NCBI GenBank assembly: GCA_022497155.1
Contig: MU385713.1
Location: 496,001-560,000, forward strand
Length of the DNA: 64,000 bases
From: Whalleya microplaca
Lineage: Eukaryota; Ascomycota; Sordariomycetes; Xylariales; Xylariaceae
Direction of reading: 5' to 3'
Position numbers and translations under genes: made by a program. This document shows positions 46,461-56,887 of this stretch, piece by piece. The stretch's first letter is position 1; each line of letters starts with the position of its first letter. The notes below the pieces were generated by a model. That model was given only the letters and a program-made list of their open reading frames with translations, searched no databases and was not told the DNA's origin.

Positions 46461-48385
46461 ATGTCGACCTACCAATCGGCCACTCCTGAAAACCCTGAAC
46501 AAGAGGCCAAGCGGGAACAGAATGCTGTCTTTGAAGACGAGCCCACTACAAATGCATCGCAATCTACTCACCTTTCGGGATGGCGGCTGTGGCTCACGAC
46601 CTCAGCGTACGTTGAACCTCGGTCCAGCTTGATTAGACTGACGTTTTTAGGATTATGTTGGCGACGTTCCTCGTTAACATCGAAGTATCGATCGTAGGCA
46701 CTTCTTTGATCACAATCGCCAATAGCCTCCACCGCTTCAGCGAGACTAGCTGGATCGTGACTGGATACCTAGTGACATACACAGGTAGGTATCTCGCCCG
46801 CCATGATTCGAAGCATGCTCATTCGTTCTGCAGGTTTCATGATCATCTGGTCCAAGCTGAGCGATATCATCGGCCGCAAAGTGACCTTTATTACAACCAT
46901 GGTCCTGTTTGTCGTCTTCTCGGGAGGCTGTGGTGCCTCGCAAACGATAACCCAGCTGTACGAAGCCACTTATATCTCCGCGAAGTTATCTAACACTGTG
47001 GCTAGAACAATTAATCGTGTCTTCCAAGGCGTTGGGGCTGCTGGTACCTACTCTTTGGCAGTGGTGATCCTGTTTGAGATGGTGCCGCCACGCAAGTACG
47101 CAGCTTACAGCGGTGGATCTGTGGCCGTGGTCTCAGTGGCTAATGTCCTTGGACCCGTCGTGGGCGGGTTGATCAACAATAATGGTTCCTGGCGCTGGGC
47201 TTTTCTATTCATGTGGGTTGCTTCAGACAGTCTGAGCTCGTTGCTAACCGTCTGTTGCAGTGTTCCTTTTGGCGCTCTCGCCATCGTTATCATGATGATT
47301 GGCTTCCCAGCCAAACGTCCGAACCAAAACGAAGGGTCGGTCTCTGGACTTTTTAAATGGGCGAATATAGGCCGACTTGATTTCCTTGGAGCGGCGCTCT
47401 TGCTTGCAGCATCTATGTTGTTGGTCACCGCGCTGCTGGAAGCAAGTATCCGATTCGGATGGAACGCGGGCGTGACTATTGCCCTTCTCACCCTTTCGGG
47501 CTGCGGTTGGGTTGGATTCCTCATATGGGAGCGATTCGTGACAAAATGGCAAAGGCCGGAGCCGATCTTCCCATGGACTTTCTTTTTCAATATGACGTTC
47601 GTGGGAATGCTTCTGTATGTTCATCGCCATTCCTTACGTAGACTTGCTCGCTAACTCTTTAGGACGACTTGCATGGTCGGCGTTCCATTCAATGCACTCA
47701 TAGTTAACCTGCCGCAACGATTCCAGGCACTGGATGGCAAGACGGCATTAGGGGCAGGCATTTGGTTACTTCCTTATACCGTGGTGTCACCCGTGTGCTC
47801 GGTCATCTCCAATGTTGTGGCTTCGAAAGCTAGGGTCCCACTGATCTATCTACTCCTTGCTGGTGCTGTTTGCCACTTGGTAGGAGTCACTTTACTATCG
47901 ACAACGAACGGAATCGACTTCCCGTCTGCTGGCTTAGGATATGAAGCCATAGCTGGCGCAGGCGTGGGCATAACTTTCTCTATTCTTGTCCTCGGAACCC
48001 CGTTCGTCGTAAACCCACGTGATATTGGTAAGTGAATCAAACGTGGATGATACGTTCATTCTAATATGCATCTCTAGCTGTGGCAACTGGAGCTATCGTC
48101 CAGCTGCGTTTCCTAGGAGGTGCCATCGGAGTCGCTGTCACATCGGCTTATATGAACAGCTACTTAAAATCGTCGCTCGCGAATGTCCTAAACCCGGAGA
48201 CGTTAGGCGCCATCCTACAGGACACCAGCGTTATAAAGGACTTAACCTCTGAGTTGCAAGAGGATGTTAAGCGAATTTTCGCCCATGGATACGCAACTCA
48301 GATTCGGATCCTTATCGGGTTTTCAGCAGTACAGCTCTTATCAATAAGTCTTATATGGCGTACAAAGCAGATAAAAGTACCTTAA
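46461..48385 (+). CDS. MFS drug/metabolite exporter (14-TM DHA2-like)
   Basis: Seven exons: 46461-46606, 46651-46784, 46834-46957, 47006-47212, 47261-47614, 47663-48027 and 48078-48385; all six introns are 44-50 nt and the joins give 545 residues. A polar cytosolic N-terminus of about 45 residues precedes the helices. Family marks are L-V-N-I-E-V-S-I-V-G, the loop 2-3 motif W-S-K-L-S-D-I-I-G-R-K, R-V-F-Q-G-V-G-A-A-G after the third intron, and the helix 5 region V-L-G-P-V-V-G-G-L-I. Such transporters export fungal secondary metabolites and give self-protection. The position 308 bp after the tyrosinase on the same strand marks it as the cluster's exporter. Substrate is inferred from context only. 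Confidence 0.92.
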
Positions 48386-50054
48386 TATTAGGAAGTACTG
48401 GGGTCTTCTTCGGCTATGGACAGACAGCGGGAGTCTACAGTATGGTATGCCCTTTCCTCTCCCGGAAGACTATGAGCTCTTTTAGAACGTGCGCCTCAGC
48501 TACCGGAGGTTTGGTCTTTGGAGTCGTTCTCATTGCTTGGTTTCTCTTTGGCTGGGTCGTCTTTGACTCCGTAGAAATAACATGCGACTATTCGGCAATT
48601 ATTCCATGAGGAGTCGTAATAGCAGGTTTACGGCCAACCTTGGCTGTCCGATTAAATCGGTGCTTCGGGCACCGGAGGCATTTTCCAATTCAAAAATTGA
48701 AGAAATAGACGCAGGTTATTAGCATCATAGTAGTTGTTGTTACGGAAGTAACATCACTAGAGTCTAGCAGAGGAGGGAGACCTCATATATCAGTCATGTC
48801 CCAGCCATCTGGATTACCAGTCACACATCCCTGTAATCCGTCAAAAGTGAATAACGTAAACATGGTATCAAGCTCCCCAAAAATGATAATGGGATATATT
48901 TGAGAACATTGCCCTTGGAACTTTGGATGTATGTCAACCACCTTCTACAAGTTCCAGTCAGGAGTCCAATCACCGTCGAGACGGTCATCATTATCAGAAA
49001 ATGGTGAGAATAAGGCGGGGACTTGGCACCAGTCACCAGTATTATATGTGTGAGATGCAACACCCGAGAGCATATCCGTTCCATCAGCTGCGGCATGCTC
49101 GTGCTCGACCTTTATGTAACTTACTCGGATGTCCTGGCCAAGGTCCCCATCTCTTTCGAAGATTCGACGCTTCCTTGTTGCATTTCCTTGTGTGAAGCGA
49201 ATTCAGTATAATAAAAATTCTCGTTGTTCAGATCAGCTACTATTTTATGGATGGATTGCCACTTCAACCGCACAGACTGTCTAAGGTCACGTTATTAGGG
49301 GGCATCGCAAATTCATCTACCATGGCGGTCGGTCCTGAGGCATCATCAATTCCATCGTCCATTTGTCTATTTGCCCCGGGTCTTCTCGACGGCCAATGGA
49401 CCGGCGAATTTTTCGATCGCGGCTAGGGGGTGCTGTTCGGAATTGGTGGCGTTGTCGTCTTCAGTATTTTCTCCTGTGTCCTATTTTTGTCAAACCCCAG
49501 TGAATATACGGCTCAGTTTTCGACAATCGCTAGTCCATCGGTGCTATGTTTCCTGTAAAAGAAGAGAGTATTCCATTGAGAAGATCTAACATTTGCAATA
49601 TCCGCGTTAGTTTATCTAGCCTATTATGCTTGCATTGTCCATGAATAGTATTGGTAACTCGTCTAAGCTATGACCGCCGTGGTAATAACCATTCCGTTAG
49701 GTGATGAAACGACAAGAATCCTACTAAATGTGTCGGACTACAGGGATGTGTGGCTGTAATAATTCAGGTGGCTAGACGACCCATAAGCTGTGGCTTATAT
49801 ATACGAGGCTCTCCCTCCTCTAGACTCTGAGCGATGATACTTCCCTAGTAATAACTACTATGATACTCATAACCTGCGCCTATTTCAACAAAATGTGCAT
49901 TGCCGTAATTCGAAAAATTCATTCATGGACTATGGTTCCGTAACGATGCTATCTAGCAGTATCTGACAATACTGACCCAGAGGAATACTGTATTTCTTTG
50001 CAGTTAAGCCTTATGCACTTCATTCTGGGCCAACTTGTGAGGCATAGCTACCTC
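48386..50054. other. 1.7 kb region, right edge of the cluster
   Basis: No recognised gene. An 84-codon frame at 48355-48609 overlaps the MFS stop and is hydrophobic but has no family match or promoter room, so it is probably chance. Other frames near 48821-49211 overlap on both strands. Confidence 0.45.
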
Positions 50055-51033
50055 CTAGGGATCGAGCAGAGAGGGCCCGCGTCTGCAAATGTTGCAGATG
50101 CCAGAAGCTAAGGAGTCGGAATATACGACTCTGACGTAGTATCTGTCTTCATACTTCCAGGGATCCTGATTGCAAATTGAGCATTTCTCAGGCTTCAGAA
50201 AGCCCGCGTACCGATGTTTGTCGACGACATATAATAGTCGAGGAAGCAGTTGAGCGGCGAATTCAGGTATGGACTTCAAATCGTCGCGGAAGAATTGATC
50301 AGTTAGCACCCACCACATTGTAGCCTTGACAAATTCGATCCACATAGCCTGGAACTCCTGAACCCCGAATTTGTAGGCTGCTTCGATCCCCTTCTTTATA
50401 GCAACGCGTATGCTATCCTCCATGATCAAGCATGGTTCTCGATCCTTGCAGTATGACTTCTGGATGAGTATAGCCATCTGGCGCAATCGATCTCGAATGT
50501 TCCAGTAGCACGTTTCTTGTAAGTCGTCTAGAAGGAAGAAATCAGCGGTCTTGTAGAGTTCCGCAGATGCAGCATAGACTACATCCTCGTTGTCAAAGTG
50601 AGCAGGATCCAATACTTCAGCGCAGTTAATTAGAATTATTCAGCGAGTGGAAAATCTCTTTCACGGTCAATCGTACCTCTAGTGTAGATCCAAGTTATTA
50701 CCCAGTCCACGGCTTCGGGTCTTTTCTCTTCCATCGTGATTTCGCTAGTTAGTGCCTCCTTTCGATCTTGTCAGTCAGAGTCCATATGACATATATCATT
50801 TCAAACAATTAGCTTACCTTCAATGGTCTGGTGAGGGCAACATTGAACCATCTCGAACGAGAGGGGAGGATTGCTTTGTGGAGGTGCCAGGTACGGTCGT
50901 CACATTTCACTGTAACATCGGGGGAGATTCCAGCAGACTCGAGCAACCTAACCGTAGGTCAGTGACGAAGTCCTCCAGTCCACAGTACATAGAAAGGTGC
51001 ATACTCCTCATTCTGTTCACGAGGTGTAGGCAT
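50055..51033 (-). CDS. BTB/POZ domain protein
   Basis: Well-supported exons are 50055-50614, 50677-50758 and a first part ending at 50818, with introns of 62 and 59 nt. The sequence shows a BTB pattern: D-V-T-V-K-C-D-D-R-T-W-H-L-H-K-A-I-L, then R-S-R-W-F, then P-E-A-V-D-W-V-I-T-W-I-Y-T-R and V-Y-A-A-S-A-E-L-Y-K-T-A-D-F-F. The C-terminal half is helical and ends with C-x-x-C pairs (C-S-I-C-N and C-N-I-C-R-R) that may bind zinc. The N-terminus is less sure: an ATG at 51033 needs a 36 nt intron near 50950 to join in frame. Such fungal proteins are numerous and of unknown function, perhaps Cul3 adaptors. Confidence 0.7.
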
Positions 51034-53182
51034 GGCGCCTAATGTAGTATCGAATGCAGCAACTTCGGTTGCTGTGACACGAGAAATTTTCTGTGTAGGT
51101 AGAAATATATGCTCAGCCTTTTCCAAGCGATTTCAAATGGGGTGATAGAAATCGACTGAAGAGAGTGGGTGACGGGTCGCATTAAACTAGGAAGTGCAGA
51201 AATTTTTGCTAAGGCTACAGACTCCAAATGATGCAAGCTGGAAGAGGTTTAATCTTTGGGCATCCTAGGCGGCAGTATTTTTTCCGTGTTCTGCGAGAGG
51301 TACTTCATAGGTAAATCATGACAATCTTGAATTGAATTCTTGTACCAATGGAGGTACTGCTTGATTTTGTACTTATGTAATTTCCTTCCATGATCGAGCC
51401 AGTGTTGCCTCATAAAGGAGGATTCTTGCACGGATGCCTTTAATGCAAATAGAAGATACCTAGGCGATACGCGCCTCGAGTCGAGGATTGTCGGTCATTT
51501 TCACGCCTAGATCCGGTGGTTCTCTATCATGTCATATATTTATAGGTTTCTGGGAAAGTGATGTTGCGAACTTCCTTTGAAATTCCGCGTACGAGATACA
51601 CGTTGTTCATAGTGAGTGAAATATCTTCATGTACTCCTATTTATGTATCTTGTTTCGCAAGTATAGCGGCTTACTTGTCCCAGAAACTTTGTAAATGGGT
51701 TCTAGGTGATTCAATAAGCAATATAGATTTAAATTTCCGATGAAAATATTCTAGTACCCGCAGGTCTCGATTCCTAACCCATTGCGCCTCAACCACAGCA
51801 CTAGGGGTATCAAGGTAGTGAGAACTTTGGATCTGTTACGATCTAATCCCCCGGCCCTAGGTCTAAAGAGAACAATCTTCTTCGCAAACTTTGCACGGGA
51901 TCCACTCGGAGCACTGATTCCATAGTAATCGACATTGATTGCACTCTTTCGCGTAACGACGTTCTTTAGTTTCCCTTCTTTGGCATGAGACAAGCCTTGT
52001 TACACCGTGATAGTTGCATTGGAGCATTACAAATGCTATTCTACGAGCTATCCTAACGTTCTCCGATAAAAATCACCGTAAATGGTTCCCAGCGTTCACC
52101 TTTTCGATAAATCATATCACAGGCGCCATTCGGGCTTGTGTGAATATTTGCCATCACTTTTTCGGACCGGTTGGCAGCAACCGCTATAGCGTGGCCAGCT
52201 ATGGGCTTTCTTATTAATAGTATCTTGAAACGATACTAAAATGACCTGGTCTTCCAAGCTTGGGCTTATGTTCACGTTATGATACTTGCAAACATGGCCT
52301 ACAATCATTTTAGTTCACTTACGAAGCAATTGATCACATATTTCGCCACACTACACAACATAAACTGGGCGAATAGAATGCTTTCTATTATAGGTACATA
52401 TGATGTCTCAGTTGACTCAAGAGATTCGTGTCTTCCAGTACCCCGATCGGATATCTTGCTATCACTCCCTATCTCTCTATCAACGACCTAATTCAAGCAG
52501 AGATGATATTACGCGGGATCATGAGCCATAGAATGTAAGAAAATGCCAGTGCTATTGGGGTTTATATTTGTCCCCAAGTGCGCTGGGTGAGAGATAAGTC
52601 GTAGATGCGACCGAGACAGACATGTAACTTCTCTAGAGTCAGGTATAATTAGCGAAACCTACCCAGGATTTGCTTTGTGCCACTGTGGAATGATTTGTTC
52701 TCAGTTGTTGAAGATGCTGGTTGTGTGAACATGTCTAGATCCTAGGATTGCCGACACGTGGAAAGCCGAAAATTCACACGATAGATGATGGTAACCAGAT
52801 TGTCCGTAAGAATCTCGAATATTTCTATGTAGGCCAAGAGCGATCTTTTGTTCTTAAGGCGCACGACAATTTCCGCGAGCCACACCGCGATGACTATTGA
52901 TTTCTTGTCTTGCAAGATCGGCATCAGCATGTTATCGTGGGGTAGGGTGCTAGTGTATAAGATATAGGGAGAGCCAATACACATCAATAGAGTAAAATAA
53001 CTTCAGAAGCCTATATAATACTTTGTCACGATAATAGGGGTATTAAAGATCTCTTCTGTAACTAGAAGATCCTTCGGATCTTAGATCTCTACACAATTTT
53101 ACTAGAGTGATCACGGCAGCACCTAAATGATCTTTGCACACACTGTAACTGTGATATACTTCTTGATCAAAGGGGAGAGGCT
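51034..53182. other. 2.1 kb region without a recognised gene
   Basis: Several frames of 60-80 codons on both strands (for example 51751-51993 and 52742-52987, minus) carry no motif and do not splice convincingly. The region looks like degraded accessory DNA. Confidence 0.45.
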
Positions 53183-53274
53183 TCAATTAACTGGTAACTG
53201 ACTGGCTAAAGTTGTATATCTAGAAGAAAAGAAAACCAGGCATCTTATATGCCACTGACTACCAGGTACGGCGT

Positions 53275-53435
53275 ACCAGCCGCACAACGATGTTTGGCAG
53301 ATTGCGCGACGGCAACATGCCAGAAGTGCTTCTCCCAGGGGATCGGACCATATCCCTTCCTCCCCCCTTGGGCCGGCCGCACAACGACAACATGCCAGAA
53401 GTGCTTCTCCCATTGGATCGCACCATAGCCATGTT
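53275..53435 (-). pseudogene. Two tandem degenerate copies of a Myb/SANT-like first exon
   Basis: Two segments, about 53283-53345 and 53375-53435, each encode E-K-H-F-W-H-V on the minus strand, the second-listed one reading E-K-H-F-W-H-V-V-V and the first E-K-H-F-W-H-V-A-V-A-Q-S-A-K. They match the first exon of the intact Myb-like gene at 5126-5323 (E-E-K-H-F-W-R-V-A-V-A-Q-S-A-K) at protein and DNA level, including AGAAGTGCTTCTCC on the plus strand. The rest of that domain is missing, so these are fragments, probably of a different paralogue, duplicated locally. Confidence 0.7.
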
Positions 53436-54598
53436 GGCTCTCTGAATGATTCAAGTTATTGCCATAGGCAAAGTTTTGGGTGTTACCCAGCCACGAATCT
53501 GTTCCAGAAGCTGGCGGGCATTGCACCACTTAGGGAAGCCCATAATGAACACACCCTCATTTGCCAGACGCTTTTATAGTTAGATATGGGCCTCGTAGTT
53601 CTGGTGCCCCTCCTAGCTGTGGCGCAACTGGGATGCCCTCTGGCTGAGCGACTGGCATATCTCGATGGGGCAGGATGGATGTAGGGGCGAAGGCAACACC
53701 CTGAACGATCTCTTCATGTTTGTCGTCCTTCCACTTCCTTAAGTAGGACTTACAAGGATCCTCGCCATGCATGGGTCCTTTCCGTACACGGATCCTCTCC
53801 ATGCAGGGATCCTCGCAGTAATTGGCCAAGTTACGAGCCTATTGATATCTCGGCAAAGCATATGAGTCATCCTCTGAGCCCAGGAGCCACGGGCCCGGTA
53901 AGCTGGTGAAGGGGCCGGAGATGACTGGGCCTGCTGCCTCCGGGCGCGGCAGTACGAGGCAATGTCGAATTGCTGAGACTGGCGGGGGTACGACGGAGGA
54001 TTGTTGGGGTACAGGAGGGGGATTCTAGGGTTGGGGAGAGGATTAGACACCATACGATCGTGGTAGCTAGTACGACTGCTGGAGAGGAGAGATGCAGAAT
54101 CCATGCCATCAATATAATACCGTTCGTCTTCGGATCCACGCAGGTTTGCGTGCGCGATTCCCGTCAAGGCAGGGAACTCCATGCCGATGCCTGGCGAGGA
54201 TTCACCAGGCGACTTTCACCTCGTCCCATAGTTGGCTTTACGTTCTGCCAACCAAGCTGCCAAATCAGGAACACTATGCAATGATCAAGTCAGTCAAAGT
54301 TAGACAGGTAGGGTAGAATGAGGGCTTACATGGGAGCATCTACACCCAGTAACTCCTCTAAATGTTTCTCCTCATCGACGCCGTCGTCTGAATCATCGTC
54401 TCCGGGTGTCAGTCCAAGCGTATTTGATCTTCCTTTGTGGAGCCAAGTATGGGTGAACCGGCTCTCTTGGGAGTCGCCGGAAGAACCTCTTGGTCTCTCA
54501 GTTGACCGGTGGGGGCCTCTCATCGCTTCTAATGTGTGCATCGTTTTGCGCACACAAATACCATTTGAGTTATAGGAAACTTCTACTTTCCCCTGATT

Positions 54599-54730
54599 GA
54601 TGTTGTTATTGGAGTTATCAAAGACCCCCTTGATGTTGTCATTGGGGTTATCAAAGACCCCCTTGATGTTGTCATTGGAGTTATCAAAGACTCCCTTGAT
54701 GTTGTCATTGGAGTTACCAAAGACCCTCGG
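54599..54730 (-). repeat. 33 bp minisatellite, four copies
   Basis: Units start at 54599, 54632, 54665 and 54698 and differ at few bases. On the minus strand each codes an 11-residue V-F-D-N-S-N-D-N-I-K-G unit, keeping frame. Confidence 0.9.
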
Positions 54731-54817
54731 TAAATTTTGGATGGTCTTCATACTTGCAGGACGCTTAACATCTCTTCCAGGGACTTCACTCCCACTTTCG
54801 GAACTCTCAGTATCACT

Positions 54818-54974
54818 TCCAGGAAGCAGGACATCTGCTCCTAGGATCCTGATTGACCTCCGGGGATCTTAACACCTAGTGTAGGAGACTAGGCTGGTGT
54901 TAAAGACTTCAATTTCTTTCAGAATCCCCAGCGTCGTTATCAGGATCCTTGGAGCAGATGTCCTGCTTCCTGGA
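54818..54974. repeat. 36 bp inverted repeat with 85 bp spacer
   Basis: Arms 54818-54853 and 54939-54974 are complementary over 36 bp with one mismatch and contain GGATCC near the inner end. They could be ends of a small element or form a hairpin. Confidence 0.85.
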
Positions 54975-56700
54975 GTTGCGCCTGGAGTTCCGCCACCCCT
55001 TTAGTCGGGACTTGGCACACGCTCCGACTATCACTCCCTCGAGGAGGTATTCAACCCGGTTGAAGACCTCGTCCTCAAGAAGAAGCAGTTTAATGCGACC
55101 ATATATCATAGGTCATGAGTCTCGGGGCAGGTGTCCTAGAGCGAGGGTAGGGCATTTCCCATCCTTTAAGCTCTCGTTGGAGACGGTCGTAGCCGTTCCA
55201 TCGACGCCACAGTATAGGTAGTCCTCAGGAAGCGAGTGGATGCGGTTTCAATGTGAATGCGGTCGCGTTCGTCTAGCTTCTGTGACGATTCGGCAGTGTA
55301 TTTGCCGTCTGTCTTGGACTTCTCCCTCTCGCCTATTACCAAGCGTTGCATATCATCCCAGCCACCGGTACGGTTGTAGTCCCACGTACCTGTTCCTCCT
55401 CTGCTGACTCGGTACCAATCTTGGCCTTTCGCAGCTCGCGCATGCGTGCTTCAATAGTCTTTAGATCGATAGGTTCGCGATCACATCCTCGGCCTCTGTA
55501 GTCCAGGATCATACTCCTTGAGAAGCCCACAAATGTGTGCTGCGGACTTGTCGCATGCTACCCACAGTTCGAGGGTTGTCAGGAGCGTCAGAGATGATGA
55601 CTCCGGGTCACATATGCCCTGCTGATGGCTCTTTTGACAATGCTAGCCTCTTCTTTTACCACGAATCGGCTGCTGGCAAGCTTTTCCGCTCCTCTGCCAC
55701 CATCGACGCGCCATCGACTCGCAGGTAGTCTTAACAGATACAATCCGGCCAGAAGGCTCAGATCATTAGTTGCAGTTCAATGGGAACTAGACACGTAGTC
55801 TATCCACGCTTCCTGTCGGTGTATTGGCGTTGTGGTATGCTTCATTACGACATTGCAGAGGCGCTAGAGACTTCGTGGGACCCGTCTTCACTATGTAGGC
55901 CAGTCCTTAGTACCGAGTAGGTCTGGGACCCCGCCGCGGTGAGCGTCCGGGTATCGTTCCACAACAAGAAAGAAAATGCCTGGGATGTATATACAGTAAG
56001 GTGCAGGCTCCGTTCATCATATAGGATGGCCTAAGCACTACCGATGCTGGGTATAGCGGCATTGAGGCTGCCTTCCCGTTAATCTAGGGTGATGACTGAC
56101 CCTCCTACTTTACATGTCGCGACATAGCAAGGCTACCTGAGCCTCCACGTTTCGATATATCTCTCCGGAGCGCGCCAGGTTCAGCGGCACCAGCAGTGTT
56201 GATTTGCGCGATACGCTGGCGGCGCTCCAAATTAATGGCGCCGCCACCCTTCCGACGCATCCAGGAGTTCGGGTTCTCCTTCTTGCGGTACTCCAGCTCC
56301 GCGTACACTTCTGTCACGGTCGTTTCGTAGATAGGTGGGTCGAGCTCCTCGCTGGGGCTGGGGCGGGGTCTGAGGTTGAGCCTGAAGTTGAGCCGTAGGC
56401 TCAGGCCAACCCTCATACTTGCTGACATCAAAAGAGGAATCAGAATTAGGACTGCTTCTGTAGATCGGCTCTGGGGGGCTATCATTGGAGCCATTCGATT
56501 CTAAGAGACGTTCGTACCGGCTCCACTCAGGACTCTCGTGCCGAGAACGGCCTTTTGATCTATAACCTGATCGAGATCGTAGATGAATCTGCCCGAGAAG
56601 TATCGGTCTAAGTCCCGTCGATTAACATAATCAGGGGGGCCCTCAATAAGGAGAACTCGGCTGAGGTCCCAGGCATTGGCTTCAGGGGCTACCTTGTTTC

Positions 56701-56805
56701 GATTCCAGTAAACCCGGGGGAATCGGCCACCGTCCGGTTCCAGTAGACCCGGGGGAACCGGCCACAGTGCGGTTCCAGTAGACCCGGGGGAACCGGCCAC
56801 AGTGA
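56701..56805 (-). repeat. 35 bp minisatellite, three copies
   Basis: Units start at 56701, 56736 and 56771; the second and third are nearly identical. Because 35 is not a multiple of three, each unit changes reading frame. Confidence 0.9.
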
Positions 56806-56824
56806 ATCGGCCACCGACAACCCA

Positions 56825-56887
56825 GTTGTACAACTGAGTCCGGTTGTACAACTGAGTCCGGTTGTACAACTGAGCCCGGTTGTACAA
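56825..56887 (-). repeat. 18 bp minisatellite, three and a half copies
   Basis: Units start at 56825, 56843, 56861 and 56879 and contain the palindrome TTGTACAA. On the minus strand they encode repeated L-Y-N-R-T-Q. It lies 19 bp from the 35 bp minisatellite. Confidence 0.9.

Noticed and set aside
48355..48609. Hydrophobic 84-codon frame after the MFS gene
   Set aside because: Starts inside the last MFS exon in another frame and has no motif or promoter space.
54326..54751. V-F-D-N-S-N-D-N-I-K-G repeats as a peptide precursor
   Set aside because: A frame-keeping minisatellite without secretion signal or dibasic sites; simplest explanation is DNA repeat expansion.
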